Origin: Paraliobacillus zengyii
GTDB lineage: Bacteria; Bacillota; Bacilli; Bacillales; Amphibacillaceae
Assembly: GCF_003268595.1 (NCBI RefSeq)
Contig: NZ_CP029797.1
Span: forward strand, 579,501 to 643,500
DNA length: 64,000 bases
Direction of reading: 5' to 3'
Shown: one piece after another, positions 1 through 10,489 of the stretch
Position numbering within the stretch: position 1 is the stretch's first letter
Layout: each line of letters starts with the position of its first letter
The notes under the pieces: model-generated
Told to the model about the DNA's origin: nothing
What the model saw: the letters and a program-made list of their open reading frames with translations, nothing else
The model's database searches: none
Position numbers and translations under genes: made by a program

Positions 1-563
1 TCACAAGAGGACATGACGGTGATGTTACGTTCTTTCCAATTGCTGAGAATACACATAAAGATCATGTGTTACAAACGACTAGTGTTCCAGCTGAGATTTC
101 AGAAAAGGTTGCAGACAAAGCAAGAGAAGCTGCGAAATCTATTGCTGAAACAATAGGTGTAATTGGAACGTTTGCGATTGAAATGTTCGTTGACGGAGAA
201 GCTATTTTGATAAATGAAATGGCTCCTCGTCCACATAATTCTGGTCATTATACGATAGAGGCTTGTAATGTATCACAGTTTGAACAACATATTCGAGCAA
301 TTTGTGGGCTGCCATTAATAGACATACATTTCCACGGCGCAGCCATTATGATTAATTTATTGGGTGAAGATGTTGCCCGATTTATGGAAAGAATCGATGA
401 AATAGGGGACGCACATATTCATATGTACGGTAAAAAAGAAAATAAACCGAAACGAAAAATGGGCCATGTCACCTATATAGGAAATGAACTAGCTAAACTT
501 GAACAAAACTTAGTAAATAAACGAATTATACATAAAAATCAGGAGGTTATTTCAAATGATTGA
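1..563 (+). CDS. purK: PurK, 5-(carboxyamino)imidazole ribonucleotide synthetase (3' part)
   Basis: This is the C-terminal part of the ATP-grasp enzyme that makes N5-CAIR from AIR, ATP and bicarbonate in purine biosynthesis. The frame is open from the left edge of the window, so the start lies outside; an internal GTG at 66 is not the real start. The ATP-grasp metal-site segment [17 protein letters not shown] is clear, followed by [10 protein letters not shown] and GLPL, all typical of PurK. It overlaps purB by 8 bp, and the purB ribosome site AGGAGG lies inside its last codons. It is the first visible gene of the pur operon; purE would be expected just upstream. Confidence 0.95.
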   Translation, partial: TRGHDGDVTFFPIAENTHKDHVLQTTSVPAEISEKVADKAREAAKSIAETIGVIGTFAIEMFVDGEAILINEMAPRPHNSGHYTIEACNVSQFEQHIRAICGLPLIDIHFHGAAIMINLLGEDVARFMERIDEIGDAHIHMYGKKENKPKRKMGHVTYIGNELAKLEQNLVNKRIIHKNQEVISND

Positions 564-1851
564 ACGCTATACACGAGAAGAAATAGGAGCTATCTGGACA
601 GATGAAAATAAATATAAAGCGTGGTTAGAGGTAGAAATATTAGCGTGTGAGGCATGGAGTGAATTAGGCGCTATCCCTAAAGAAGATGTCACCACATTAC
701 GGAAAAATGCATCATTTGATGTTTCTCGTATTTTGGAAATTGAACAAGAAACGCGTCATGACGTTGTAGCATTTACGAGAGCTGTGTCGGAAACATTAGG
801 AGAAGAAAGAAAATGGGTACATTACGGTTTAACTTCAACAGATGTTGTCGATACCGCGCTATCTTATATAATCAAGCAAGCAAACACAATTATTCGTAAA
901 GATATTGAGAACTTCATTGAAATATTAAAAGAGAAAGCAATTGAACACAAGCATACTGTCATGATGGGTAGAACACATGGTGTCCACGCTGAGCCAACTA
1001 CATTTGGTTTGAAAATGGCCCTTTGGTACGAAGAAATGAAACGTAATTTAGAACGTTTTAACGCAGCAGCAGAAGTAATTGAAACAGGTAAATTATCTGG
1101 AGCAGTTGGAACATATGCAAATATTGACCCATTTGTAGAAGAGTATGTTTGTAAAGAACTTGGATTAGCAGCAGCACCTGTTTCAACACAGACATTGCAA
1201 CGCGATCGTCATGCGCAGTATGTTGCTGCACTAGCTTTGGTCGCAACCTCAATTGAGAAATTTGCTACAGAAGTTCGTGGCTTGCAAAAAACAGAAACGC
1301 GCGAAGTGGAAGAATTCTTTGCGAAAGGTCAAAAAGGTTCTTCAGCAATGCCGCACAAACGTAATCCAATTGGTTCAGAGAATATGACAGGAATGGCACG
1401 TGTAATCAGAGGATACATGATGACGGCGTATGAAAATGTATCGTTATGGCACGAACGTGATATTTCACACTCTTCTGCTGAACGTGTAATTTTACCGGAT
1501 GCAACGATTGCGCTTGACTATATGCTTACACGCTTTAGTAATATCATTAAGAATCTAACTGTCTTCCCTGAAAATATGAAGCGTAATATTGATCGAACGT
1601 ACGGCGTTATCTTCTCACAACGTGTGTTGCTTTCCTTAATTGATGCGGGTATGAGTCGTGAAAAGGCATATGATATTGTCCAACCAAATGCGATGAAAGC
1701 ATGGGAGAATGCTATCCCATTCCGTGAATTAATTGAAGTCGAAGAAGAAATTACAAGTAGGCTTTCCAGTGAACAAATTGCTGCATGTTTTGATTACAAC
1801 TATCATTTAAAAAATGTCGATCGTATTTTTACCAAAATTGGTTTAGCTTAA
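556..1851 (+). CDS. purB: Adenylosuccinate lyase
   Basis: Adenylosuccinate lyase (431 aa, normal length) removes fumarate from SAICAR and from adenylosuccinate, so it acts twice in AMP synthesis. The fumarase/aspartase superfamily signature [11 protein letters not shown] is present around residue 265, and TSTDVVDTA and [11 protein letters not shown] match the other two active-site regions. The ATG at 556 follows AGGAGG with 9 nt spacing and overlaps the end of purK. A 24-bp gap separates it from purC. Identification is secure. Confidence 0.97.
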   Translation: MIERYTREEIGAIWTDENKYKAWLEVEILACEAWSELGAIPKEDVTTLRKNASFDVSRILEIEQETRHDVVAFTRAVSETLGEERKWVHYGLTSTDVVDTALSYIIKQANTIIRKDIENFIEILKEKAIEHKHTVMMGRTHGVHAEPTTFGLKMALWYEEMKRNLERFNAAAEVIETGKLSGAVGTYANIDPFVEEYVCKELGLAAAPVSTQTLQRDRHAQYVAALALVATSIEKFATEVRGLQKTETREVEEFFAKGQKGSSAMPHKRNPIGSENMTGMARVIRGYMMTAYENVSLWHERDISHSSAERVILPDATIALDYMLTRFSNIIKNLTVFPENMKRNIDRTYGVIFSQRVLLSLIDAGMSREKAYDIVQPNAMKAWENAIPFRELIEVEEEITSRLSSEQIAACFDYNYHLKNVDRIFTKIGLA

Positions 1852-1875
1852 ATTATACGAAAGAGGTGATGTGCT

Positions 1876-2589
1876 TTGAAAGAAAATCTGTTATACGAAG
1901 GCAAAGCAAAACAAGTGTATACCGTCGTAAATGATCCGGATTCACTCATTTTATCTTATAAAAATGAAGCGACAGCATTTAATGGTGAGAAGAAAGCAAC
2001 AATCTCTGGTAAAGGTCGATACAATAACTTGATTGCAGCAAAGGTATTTGAGTATCTAGACAAACATGGAATATCTAGTCATTTTAAACAAACATTGAAT
2101 GATACCGAGCAATTGGTGGAGAAAACAACAATTATTCCAATTGAGGTGGTTGTCCGTAATGTTGCGGCAGGAAGTATTACACGTCGCTTAGGTATAACAG
2201 AGAAAAAAGCATTTAACCCGCCACTCGTTGAATTCTTTTATAAAAAGGATGAGCTTGGAGATCCAATCATTAATGATGCTCATGCGCTTTTTTTAACAGA
2301 TGCAACAGAAGCTGATTTAACAGAAATCAAAGATATCGCACGTAAAGTAAATAAAGAGCTTCAAGTACTTTTTAAAGAAGTGAATTTACAATTAGTAGAT
2401 TTCAAATTAGAGTTTGGTAAAAACGCAGCAGGAAAAATTGTTCTCTCTGATGAAATATCTCCAGATACATGTCGTTTGTGGGATCTTGAAACAGGAGAGA
2501 AGATGGATAAAGATGTATTTCGTGAGGATTTAGGCGATTTGGTCCACGTATATGATCAAATTTTAACACGACTGGAGGCAGTAAAATGA
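1876..2589 (+). CDS. purC: SAICAR synthetase (phosphoribosylaminoimidazole-succinocarboxamide synthase)
   Basis: PurC joins CAIR and aspartate with ATP to give SAICAR. The protein has 237 aa, as expected for the bacterial single-domain enzyme. It begins LLYEGKAKQVY, carries the family motifs VVRNVAAGS and LVDFKLEFG, and ends with a DEISPDTCRLWD block. The start is TTG at 1876, set by the ribosome site AAAGAGGTGATG directly upstream; no ATG fits the family N-terminus. It overlaps purS by 4 bp (ATGA). Confidence 0.97.
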   Translation: MKENLLYEGKAKQVYTVVNDPDSLILSYKNEATAFNGEKKATISGKGRYNNLIAAKVFEYLDKHGISSHFKQTLNDTEQLVEKTTIIPIEVVVRNVAAGSITRRLGITEKKAFNPPLVEFFYKKDELGDPIINDAHALFLTDATEADLTEIKDIARKVNKELQVLFKEVNLQLVDFKLEFGKNAAGKIVLSDEISPDTCRLWDLETGEKMDKDVFREDLGDLVHVYDQILTRLEAVK

Positions 2590-2837
2590 AAAAGGTAAAA
2601 ATACACATCACATTAAAAGAAGGTGTACTTGATCCTCAAGGAAAAGCAGTACAAGGGTCTTTAAACACACTAGGGTACGAGGCTGTTCAAAAAGTGCGTG
2701 TCGGTAAATACATGGAGTTATATGTTGAAGACAGTGCAAACATCGAACAACAGATTGAAGATATGTGTGTGAAGTTACTTGCCAATCCAGTAATTGAAGA
2801 TTATCACTATACCGTGGAGGAGGGAGTCACACAGTGA
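2586..2837 (+). CDS. purS: PurS subunit of FGAM synthase
   Basis: A small 83-aa protein that forms the FGAM synthase complex with PurQ and PurL in Gram-positive bacteria, where it is thought to help ammonia pass from PurQ to PurL. The residues [18 protein letters not shown] match the family core. It sits between purC and purQ with 4-bp overlaps on both sides, which points to translational coupling. The ribosome site lies within the end of purC. Confidence 0.96.
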   Translation: MKKVKIHITLKEGVLDPQGKAVQGSLNTLGYEAVQKVRVGKYMELYVEDSANIEQQIEDMCVKLLANPVIEDYHYTVEEGVTQ

Positions 2838-3517
2838 AATTTGCAGTGATTGTTTTCCCAGGATCTAATTGTGACCGAGATATGTATCATGCATCTAAGG
2901 ATGCTTTAGGTGAAGAGGCTGATCTTGTTTGGTATGCTGATGCAAATCTAGCAAGCTATGATGCTATCCTTTTACCAGGAGGTTTCTCTTATGGTGATTA
3001 CTTGCGTACTGGTGCGATTGCATCTACTTCAACTATCGTTAGTCAGTTGAAAATACAAGCAGACAAAGGCGTACCTATTTTAGGTGTATGTAATGGATTT
3101 CAAATTTTATTAGAATCAGGACTTCTACCAGGAGCCATGTTGAAAAATAAAAATTTAAAATTCATGTGTCGTTTTGAACAACTGATGGTGGAAAATAATC
3201 ATACAATCTTTACGACTGCCTACGGTGAGAAAGAAGTTATTTCGCTTCCAATTGCACATGGAGAAGGCAACTACTATTGTGATCCAACAGCACTTGCTTC
3301 ATTAAAAGCGAATAACCAGATTGTGTTTAGCTATGTAAATAATCCAAACGGATCTGTTGCTGATATTGCCGGGATTGTTAATGAACGAGGTAATGTTTTA
3401 GGAATGATGCCACATCCAGAGCGTGCTGTGGAAGCACTCTTAGGCTGTGATGATGGGTTAAAGCTATTTAAATCAATGTTAGAAAATTGGAGGGAAGCAT
3501 ATGTTGCAGGCGCCTGA
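2834..3517 (+). CDS. purQ: PurQ, glutamine amidotransferase subunit of FGAM synthase
   Basis: A class I glutamine amidotransferase (227 aa) that supplies ammonia to PurL. The nucleophile elbow GVCNGFQIL holds the catalytic Cys near residue 86, and MPHPERAVE near the C-terminus provides the His/Glu pair. The start is GTG at 2834, overlapping the purS stop as GTGA. The last 17 bp overlap purL. It completes the purS-purQ-purL set of the multi-subunit FGAM synthase. Confidence 0.97.
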   Translation: MKFAVIVFPGSNCDRDMYHASKDALGEEADLVWYADANLASYDAILLPGGFSYGDYLRTGAIASTSTIVSQLKIQADKGVPILGVCNGFQILLESGLLPGAMLKNKNLKFMCRFEQLMVENNHTIFTTAYGEKEVISLPIAHGEGNYYCDPTALASLKANNQIVFSYVNNPNGSVADIAGIVNERGNVLGMMPHPERAVEALLGCDDGLKLFKSMLENWREAYVAGA

Positions 3518-5729
3518 GATAACTCCCGAAGTAATTGAACAAGACCAACTCTATCGAGAAATGGGTTTAACCGATCAAGAATATCAATCCGTTAAAAATA
3601 TTCTAGGAAGACTACCAAATCACACAGAAACTGGTATATACTCCGTGATGTGGTCTGAGCATTGTAGTTATAAAACATCTAAACCGTTATTAAGAAAGTT
3701 TCCAACCGAAGCACCGCATGTTATTCAAGGACCTGGTGAAGGTGCAGGTGTCGTTGATATCGGTGACGGACAAGCAGTTGTGTTTAAAGTAGAGAGTCAC
3801 AATCATCCATCAGCAGTTGAACCATATCAAGGTGCAGCTACAGGTGTTGGTGGAATTATTCGAGATATCTTCTCAATGGGTGCAAGACCAATTGCTGTAT
3901 TAAACTCATTACGTTTCGGTAATCTGACAAGCGGACGTGTTAAATACTTATTAGAAGAAATTGTACATGGAATTGCAGGATACGGGAATTGTGTGGGTGT
4001 TCCAACAGTTGGTGGTGAAATACAGTTCGATGATTGTTATGAAGGTAATCCGCTTGTTAATGCAATGTGTGTTGGCATCATCGATCAAAAGGATATACAA
4101 AAAGGTATCGCAGCAGGACTTGGTAACACGGTTCTTTATGTTGGTTCCAAGACAGGACGCGACGGGATTCATGGTGCGACCTTTGCTTCGGAAGATTTAA
4201 CAGAAGACTCAGAAAGTAAACGTTCGAATGTGCAAGTTGGTGATCCATTTATGGAGAAGCTTTTAATTGAAGCGTGCTTAGAGGTAATTCACTCGGATGC
4301 ACTTGTAGGTATGCAAGATATGGGAGCGGCTGGTCTAACTTCATCGGCAAGTGAGATGGCGAGTAAGGCTGGTATGGGAATGGAAATGAATTTAGATCTC
4401 ATCCCACAACGCGAACAAGATATGACGCCTTATGAGATGATGTTGTCTGAATCACAGGAACGGATGCTACTTGTTGTTAAGAAAGGGCGCGAACAGGAAA
4501 TTGTAGCTGTTTTTGAGAAATACGGGCTTGAAGCTGTAGCAGTTGGTCAGGTAACAGATGACAAACAGTTCCGTTTAGTGCATAAGGGTGAAGTAGTAAC
4601 AGATATTCCTGTTGACTCTTTAGCTGAAGATGCGCCTGTTTACCATAAACTATCAAAAGTACCGGCTTATTTCGAAGAATTTCAACAAATGCCAGTATAT
4701 CTTCCCAATGTGACAGATCATGCTGAGTTATTGAAAAAGTTAATCCAACAGCCAACTATTGCAAGTAAAGAGTACGTATACGATCAATATGATTCAATGG
4801 TACAAACGAACACTGTACTCGCACCTGGATCGGATGCAGCGGTTATTCGAGTACGTGGTTATGATAAAGCATTGGCGATGACAACTGATTGTAATTCACG
4901 CTATATTTACTTGGATCCAGAAACTGGAGGAAAGATCGCTGTGGCAGAAGCAGCGCGAAATATTATTTGTTCAGGTGCTAAACCACTAGCGTTAACAGAT
5001 GGTTTGAACTTTGGTAATCCGGATAAACCCGAAATCTTCTGGCAGATGGAGAAAAGTGTAGATGGTATGAGTGCTGCTAGCTTACGTTTAAATACGCCAG
5101 TTATTAGTGGAAACGTGTCCTTATACAATGAGTCCAAGGGTCAGGCGATTTTTCCAACACCAGTTGTTGGAATGGTTGGTGTACATGCGTCACTTGCTCA
5201 CATTACCACTTCTTTCTTTAAAAATGATGGCGATCTGATTTATGTGATTGGTGAAACAAGACCAGAGTTCGGTGGAAGTGAGTTACAAAACGTACTAGAA
5301 GGAAAATACTTTGGCAAAGCGCCAACAATCGATTTGGATGTGGAGGCAACACGTCAACAAGAAGTATTGCAAGCAATTCAAGCAGGACTTGTCGTATCTG
5401 CACATGATCTGGCAGAGGGTGGATTGGCTGTTGCTTTAGCTGAAAGTCTATTTAGTCAAGCGGGGCTCGGTTGTGAAGTAGAGCTAGCTGGTGATACAAC
5501 GACTGCATTATTTAGTGAAACACAATCTCGCTTTCTCGTTTCTGTTAAAAAAGAAAATCAAATAAAATTCGAAAAAATCATACAGGGTGCTAATTTAATA
5601 GGTAATGTAACAGCTACTAACCAGTTAGTTATTACAGCTAATCATCAAGATGTGATAAAAGAAGAGATAGAAAATATCCACGCGTTGTGGAAAGGAGCTA
5701 TTCCATGCTTGCTGAAATCAAAGGCTTAA
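3501..5729 (+). CDS. purL: PurL, FGAM synthase large subunit
   Basis: The ATP-dependent synthetase subunit that converts FGAR to FGAM. At 742 aa it is the short form that needs separate PurS and PurQ, unlike the roughly 1300-aa enterobacterial enzyme. The duplicated AIR-synthase-like fold is visible: [17 protein letters not shown] near residue 95 in the first half and [14 protein letters not shown] in the second. GGEIQFD and SAHDLAEGG are further conserved blocks. ATG at 3501 is preceded by GGAGGGA. It overlaps purF by 25 bp. Confidence 0.97.
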   Translation: MLQAPEITPEVIEQDQLYREMGLTDQEYQSVKNILGRLPNHTETGIYSVMWSEHCSYKTSKPLLRKFPTEAPHVIQGPGEGAGVVDIGDGQAVVFKVESHNHPSAVEPYQGAATGVGGIIRDIFSMGARPIAVLNSLRFGNLTSGRVKYLLEEIVHGIAGYGNCVGVPTVGGEIQFDDCYEGNPLVNAMCVGIIDQKDIQKGIAAGLGNTVLYVGSKTGRDGIHGATFASEDLTEDSESKRSNVQVGDPFMEKLLIEACLEVIHSDALVGMQDMGAAGLTSSASEMASKAGMGMEMNLDLIPQREQDMTPYEMMLSESQERMLLVVKKGREQEIVAVFEKYGLEAVAVGQVTDDKQFRLVHKGEVVTDIPVDSLAEDAPVYHKLSKVPAYFEEFQQMPVYLPNVTDHAELLKKLIQQPTIASKEYVYDQYDSMVQTNTVLAPGSDAAVIRVRGYDKALAMTTDCNSRYIYLDPETGGKIAVAEAARNIICSGAKPLALTDGLNFGNPDKPEIFWQMEKSVDGMSAASLRLNTPVISGNVSLYNESKGQAIFPTPVVGMVGVHASLAHITTSFFKNDGDLIYVIGETRPEFGGSELQNVLEGKYFGKAPTIDLDVEATRQQEVLQAIQAGLVVSAHDLAEGGLAVALAESLFSQAGLGCEVELAGDTTTALFSETQSRFLVSVKKENQIKFEKIIQGANLIGNVTATNQLVITANHQDVIKEEIENIHALWKGAIPCLLKSKA

Positions 5730-7114
5730 ACGAAGAATGTGGCGTTTTTGCTATATGGGGTCATGAAAAAGCAGCCGAAATGACATATTACGGGTTACAT
5801 GCCATGCAGCATCGTGGTCAAGAAGGTGCTGGTATCGTAACAAGTGACAGGGAAGAGCTCCATTTGCATAAAGGGAACGGACTAATTAATGAGGTTTTTG
5901 AAAAAGGTGAGATTAGTAGATTAAACGGAAATGCCGCTTTAGGTCATGTTCGTTACGCGACGCAGGGTGGTGGCGGTTATGATAATGTCCAACCACTTGT
6001 ATTTCGTTCACAGAAGAAGAGTATGGCACTTGCACATAACGGAAATTTAGTAAATGCGACAGCGTTAAAGAATCAATTGGAAGCACAAGGTAGTATCATG
6101 CAGACAACCTCCGATACAGAGGTTATTGCGCATCTCATTAAACGAAGTGGTCACTTAGAAATGGAAGAGGCGTTGAAACAAGCACTTGGTATGATCAAAG
6201 GTGCTTATGCATTTTCTATCTTAACGGAAGATAAACTGTTTGTTGCATTAGATCCGCGTGGATTAAGACCTCTCTCGATTGGTAAACTAGGCGATGCTTA
6301 TGTTGTTGCTTCAGAGACTTGTGCGTTTGATTTAATTGGTGCGACGTATTTACGTGAAGTAAAGCCAGGAGAATTGATAACGATTGATGATGATGGACTT
6401 AGAACGACTATGTTTTCGTCACCAATGCAACGTACACTTTGCTCGATGGAATATGTCTATTTCTCTCGTCCAGATAGTGATTTAGATGGTTTAAATGTCC
6501 ATGCAAGTCGGAAAACGATGGGCAAACAACTCGCAAGTGAAGCGCCTATTGAAGCGGATGTTGTTACTGGTGTACCAGATTCTAGTATTTCGGCTGCAAT
6601 TGGTTTCTCTGAAGCGAGTGGTATTCCATATGAACTTGGATTAATTAAAAATAGATATGTAGGTCGTACATTTATTCAACCTTCTCAAGAGTTACGTGAA
6701 CAAGGAGTAAAGATGAAGCTCTCACCTGTTCGTGGAATTGTTAAGGGAAAAAGAGTTGTGATGGTTGATGATTCGATTGTTCGTGGAACGACATGCCGAC
6801 GTATTGTTGGATTGTTGAAGGAAGCGGGTGCGACTGAAGTACACGTTCGAATTGCTTCTCCACCAATTAAAAACCCTTGCTATTACGGGATTGATACATC
6901 GAACAAAGGTGAATTGATCGCTTCTAATTACAGTATTGAGGAGATGCGTAAAGAAATAGGTGCTGATAGTCTAGCTTTTCTAACTACAGAGGGTTTGGAA
7001 CAATCAATTGTTACCGAAGAATCAATGAATCATGGCATATGTAAAGCGTGTTTTACTGGGAATTACCCAACGGAGATATATCCAGATACGATCATTCCTG
7101 CTTACAAAGCTTGA
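5705..7114 (+). CDS. purF: Glutamine PRPP amidotransferase
   Basis: First committed step of purine synthesis: PRPP plus glutamine to phosphoribosylamine. I place the start at ATG 5705 ([13 protein letters not shown]), not at the in-frame start 5687, because this gives the short propeptide ending just before Cys12, the N-terminal nucleophile after processing, as in the B. subtilis enzyme. AAAGGAG lies upstream of it. The Ntn amidotransferase domain is followed by a phosphoribosyltransferase domain with [13 protein letters not shown]. Late cysteines, including the CKAC pair near the end, fit the 4Fe-4S cluster known from the Bacillus enzyme. Length is 469 aa. A 193-bp gap, unusually large for this operon, precedes purM. 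Confidence 0.96.
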   Translation: MLAEIKGLNEECGVFAIWGHEKAAEMTYYGLHAMQHRGQEGAGIVTSDREELHLHKGNGLINEVFEKGEISRLNGNAALGHVRYATQGGGGYDNVQPLVFRSQKKSMALAHNGNLVNATALKNQLEAQGSIMQTTSDTEVIAHLIKRSGHLEMEEALKQALGMIKGAYAFSILTEDKLFVALDPRGLRPLSIGKLGDAYVVASETCAFDLIGATYLREVKPGELITIDDDGLRTTMFSSPMQRTLCSMEYVYFSRPDSDLDGLNVHASRKTMGKQLASEAPIEADVVTGVPDSSISAAIGFSEASGIPYELGLIKNRYVGRTFIQPSQELREQGVKMKLSPVRGIVKGKRVVMVDDSIVRGTTCRRIVGLLKEAGATEVHVRIASPPIKNPCYYGIDTSNKGELIASNYSIEEMRKEIGADSLAFLTTEGLEQSIVTEESMNHGICKACFTGNYPTEIYPDTIIPAYKA

Positions 7115-7135
7115 TTTTTTAGAAAACCATTAAAA

Positions 7136-7290
7136 GAGTGTGTTCAAAAAGTCGGTAAATTAGAAGCAAGCAGGTCGAGGTGGCGAAGTTTCTGATGACC
7201 AGAGTGTAGATCTCCCCTACATAAGGACCGGAAGAACAAGCCAACGAAGAGATGCGCCGCTTAGCATTTGATGATTTTTTGAACAACCTC
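7136..7290. mobile_element. 155-bp MITE-like element between purF and purM
   Basis: The ends form an imperfect inverted repeat: GAGTGTGTTCAAAAAGTC on the left and the complement of GATTTTTTGAACAACCTC on the right. The element is flanked on both sides by the 5-bp direct repeat TAAAA (7131-7135 and 7291-7295), as expected of a target duplication. It has no coding capacity. It belongs by appearance to the short non-autonomous elements scattered in Bacillaceae genomes; the parental transposase is not known to me. The purM ribosome site AAGGAG begins right at its right border. Confidence 0.75.
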
Positions 7291-7307
7291 TAAAAGGAGT
7301 TAAATAG

Positions 7308-8336
7308 ATGAGCGATATTTATAAAGACGCCGGTGTTGATGTACACGCAGGTTACAAAGCGGTAGACTTAATGAAGAAGCATATTCAAACAACGAATCGC
7401 AAAGAAGTAATTGGTGGTGTTGGTGCGTTTGCTGGCCTTTTTGATTTAAGTGGTTTTTCTTATAAAGAACCTGTTTTAATTTCAGGGACAGACGGTGTTG
7501 GAACCAAGCTGAAACTGGCATTTGCGCTTGATCAACATGACACGGTTGGAATAGATCTAGTTGCTATGTGTGTGAATGATGTTGTCGCACAAGGTGCTGA
7601 TCCATTATTCTTACTTGATTACATTGCTTGCGGAAAAAACAAGCCAACGCAAATCGAACAAATTGTTAAAGGTATCAGCGCGGGTTGTGTTGAGAGTGGT
7701 AGTGCATTAATTGGTGGAGAAACAGCCGAAATGCCTGGTATGTACCAGGATGGTGAATATGATCTTGCTGGATTTGTTGTCGGAATTGCAGAGAAACAAG
7801 CCGTTATCACTGGAGCTGAGATAGAAGTTGGCGATAAAGTGATCGGAATTGCTTCTAGTGGTGTACACTCTAATGGCTTTTCGCTTGTTCGGAAAATAAT
7901 TGCAGACAAAGGTTTAGCATATACCGATTATATTGAAGAATTAGGTGACACATTGGGCAATGTGTTGCTAACACCTACAAAAATATATGCAAAAGCGATT
8001 AAACAATTAAAAGGTGACATCTCTATTAAAGGAGTTAGTCATGTAACTGGTGGCGGTTTTTACGAGAATATTCCACGCGCATTGCCAATTGGTCTTGGTG
8101 TTACGATTAAACAGGATAGTTGGAAAGTACCTGCAATTTTCCCTTATTTACAAAAACAAGCTGATTTCACTTTTGAAGAAATGCTAGGCGTCTTTAATAT
8201 GGGTGTCGGAATGGCAATTGTTGTAGCGCCCCATGAAGTCGATATTGCCTTGCAATTATTAGCAGATAGTGGAGAAGATGCTGCAGAGATTGGGGAAGTG
8301 ACAGCAGAATCTGGGGTGAAACTGATTGATGCATAA
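7308..8336 (+). CDS. purM: AIR synthetase (FGAM cyclo-ligase)
   Basis: Closes the imidazole ring, converting FGAM to AIR with ATP. The protein has 342 aa. DGVGTKLKLAF near residue 65 and GGGFYENIPRALP near residue 245 are hallmark segments, with GGETAEMPGMY between them. ATG 7308 follows AAAGGAGTTAAAT. The gene lies behind the MITE-like insertion but otherwise continues the operon. It overlaps purN by 8 bp. Confidence 0.97.
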   Translation: MSDIYKDAGVDVHAGYKAVDLMKKHIQTTNRKEVIGGVGAFAGLFDLSGFSYKEPVLISGTDGVGTKLKLAFALDQHDTVGIDLVAMCVNDVVAQGADPLFLLDYIACGKNKPTQIEQIVKGISAGCVESGSALIGGETAEMPGMYQDGEYDLAGFVVGIAEKQAVITGAEIEVGDKVIGIASSGVHSNGFSLVRKIIADKGLAYTDYIEELGDTLGNVLLTPTKIYAKAIKQLKGDISIKGVSHVTGGGFYENIPRALPIGLGVTIKQDSWKVPAIFPYLQKQADFTFEEMLGVFNMGVGMAIVVAPHEVDIALQLLADSGEDAAEIGEVTAESGVKLIDA

Positions 8337-8907
8337 AACAAAGATCGCTGTTTTTGCTTCTGGAACAGGTAGTAACTATGATGCTTTAGTAGCAGCAATT
8401 CAATCAGGTGCTTTATCATGTGAGATCGTTTTACTTGTATCAGACAAACTTACAGCAAAAGTAGTAGAAAAGGCGAAACAAAATAGTACACCTTGTTTTG
8501 TGTTTGATCCTAAACAGTATGATCAAAAGGCAGATTTTGAAGCAGAAATTGTCGAGCAGTTAAGTCAGATGGAAGCAGAATGGATTGTATTAGCTGGATA
8601 TATGCGTTTAATTGGCTCCACGCTACTACAACCTTATGAAGGAAAGATTCTAAATATCCACCCATCCTTATTGCCAGCTTTTCCTGGATTGGATGCAATT
8701 GGACAAGCCTTTAAAGCAGGGGTTAAAATTACTGGTGTGACCATTCACATTGTCGATGAAGGAATGGACACCGGGAAAATCCTTGCGCAAGAAGCAGTTA
8801 CAGTAAATCCAGAAATGACGGAATCAGAATTGCAAACGAAGATTCAAAGTATCGAGCATAAGCTTTATCCACAAACCATTCAACAGATTATAAAGCAAAT
8901 GAAGTGA
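8329..8907 (+). CDS. purN: GAR transformylase, formyl-THF dependent
   Basis: Transfers the formyl group of 10-formyltetrahydrofolate to GAR. The 192-aa protein starts KIAVFASGTGSNYDAL and carries the transformylase motif HPSLLPAFPGLDA near residue 107 and DEGMDTG near residue 140, including the catalytic Asp. I prefer ATG 8329 over the TTG one codon earlier. It overlaps the 3' end of purM and is 20 bp from purH. Confidence 0.96.
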   Translation: MHKTKIAVFASGTGSNYDALVAAIQSGALSCEIVLLVSDKLTAKVVEKAKQNSTPCFVFDPKQYDQKADFEAEIVEQLSQMEAEWIVLAGYMRLIGSTLLQPYEGKILNIHPSLLPAFPGLDAIGQAFKAGVKITGVTIHIVDEGMDTGKILAQEAVTVNPEMTESELQTKIQSIEHKLYPQTIQQIIKQMK

Positions 8908-8927
8908 AAATCGAAAGGAGATCAACG

Positions 8928-10463
8928 ATGAAAAAACGTGCATTATTAAGTGTTTCCGACAAAAGCAATCTAGTAGAATTTGCAAAAGGATTAGATGAAC
9001 TTGGCTACGAGTTAATTTCTACTGGTGGCACATTAAAGACTCTAAAAGAAGCGGGGTTACCTGCATTGCCAGTCTCAGCCGTAACTAATTTTGATGAGAT
9101 ATTAGATGGACGAGTTAAAACATTACATCCCTTTATCCATGCAGGAGTGCTTGCACGACGAGATGATCCATCCCATCAAAAACAATTAGAAGAAAGAGAT
9201 ATCCATCCTATTGATGTAGTAGTAGTCAATTTATATCCTTTTAAAGATACGATTGCCAAAGAAAGTGTCACAGAAGAAGATGCTATTGAAAACATTGATA
9301 TTGGTGGCCCAACGATGCTACGTTCAGCTGCAAAGAATTTCCGTGATGTTACGGTTGTTGTTGATCCGTCAGATTATGACGCTGTAATTGAAATACTGAA
9401 AACAGAAGATCCAACAGTAGAATTCCGTAAACAGTTAGCGGCGAAAGTATTTAGACATACGGCAAATTACGATGCAATGATTGCAAAATATTTTATAGAT
9501 ATTACTGGGGCCCAAGATCCAGAAACCTATACCGTTACATACGAAAAAGTACAATCTTTACGTTATGGTGAAAACCCACATCAACAAGCTTCTTTCTATA
9601 AAGAAGGTAATGTAAAAGGTGCCTCGATTGCTGGTGCGAAACAATTACATGGAAAAGAACTTTCTTACAATAACATTCAAGATGCAAATGCAGCATTAGA
9701 AATTGTTTTAGAATTTGATGAACAGCCTGCTGCAGTAGCGGTTAAACATATGAATCCATGTGGTGTTGGAATTGGTGAAACAATTGCTTCGGCTTACGAA
9801 AAGGCTTATCAAGGGGATCCAGTTTCCATTTTTGGTGGAATTGTTGCGCTCAATCGTGAAGTTGATGCGGAAACAGCTAATCAGCTAAAAGAAATTTTCT
9901 TAGAAATCGTTATTGCACCAAGTTTCTCAGAAAAGGCCTTAGAAATTCTAACGGTCAAACCAAATATCCGTTTATTAGAAACTTCGATGAAAAAAGATGA
10001 AGCAGATGGAGAAAAAGTAGTAAGTGTTATGGGTGGTTTACTTGTCCAAGATCGTGATACTGGATCTGTAACAGCTGATGATATTACTATTGCGACTGAA
10101 CGTAAGCCAGATCCTGCTGAATTAGCGGAACTATTGTTTGCTTGGAAAGTTGTCAAACATGTAAAGTCTAATGCAATTGTGGTAGCAAAAGCTGACCAAA
10201 CCATTGGTGTAGGCGCAGGTCAAATGAATCGTGTAGGTGCAGCATCAATTGCTTTTGAACAAGCAGGTGAGAAGGCAGTAGGAGCTGTAATGGCATCAGA
10301 TGCATTCTTCCCAATGCCAGATACAGTTGAGGCTGCGGCAAAAGCTGGTATTAAAGCAATCATTCAACCGGGTGGATCTAAACGTGATCAAGATTCAATT
10401 GATGCATGTAATAAGCATGGTATTGTTATGGTAATGACGAAAATGCGCCATTTCAAACATTAA
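8928..10463 (+). CDS. purH: Bifunctional AICAR transformylase / IMP cyclohydrolase
   Basis: Last two steps to IMP. The N-terminal MGS-like cyclohydrolase domain begins KKRALLSVSDKSNL and has STGGT and GRVKTLHP. The C-terminal transformylase domain has LRYGENPHQ and VKHMNPCGVG, the latter with the Lys-His pair used in catalysis. The start is ATG 8928, eight codons into the open frame, because GAAAGGAG lies 8 nt upstream and the family begins there. The resulting 511 aa is the usual length. Confidence 0.97.
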   Translation: MKKRALLSVSDKSNLVEFAKGLDELGYELISTGGTLKTLKEAGLPALPVSAVTNFDEILDGRVKTLHPFIHAGVLARRDDPSHQKQLEERDIHPIDVVVVNLYPFKDTIAKESVTEEDAIENIDIGGPTMLRSAAKNFRDVTVVVDPSDYDAVIEILKTEDPTVEFRKQLAAKVFRHTANYDAMIAKYFIDITGAQDPETYTVTYEKVQSLRYGENPHQQASFYKEGNVKGASIAGAKQLHGKELSYNNIQDANAALEIVLEFDEQPAAVAVKHMNPCGVGIGETIASAYEKAYQGDPVSIFGGIVALNREVDAETANQLKEIFLEIVIAPSFSEKALEILTVKPNIRLLETSMKKDEADGEKVVSVMGGLLVQDRDTGSVTADDITIATERKPDPAELAELLFAWKVVKHVKSNAIVVAKADQTIGVGAGQMNRVGAASIAFEQAGEKAVGAVMASDAFFPMPDTVEAAAKAGIKAIIQPGGSKRDQDSIDACNKHGIVMVMTKMRHFKH

Positions 10464-10489
10464 AAATAAGCCTAGTTGAGGTGATGTAA

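Noticed and set aside
5687..5704. Upstream extension of purF
   Set aside because: The six extra residues lie over the ribosome site and would misplace the propeptide before the catalytic cysteine.
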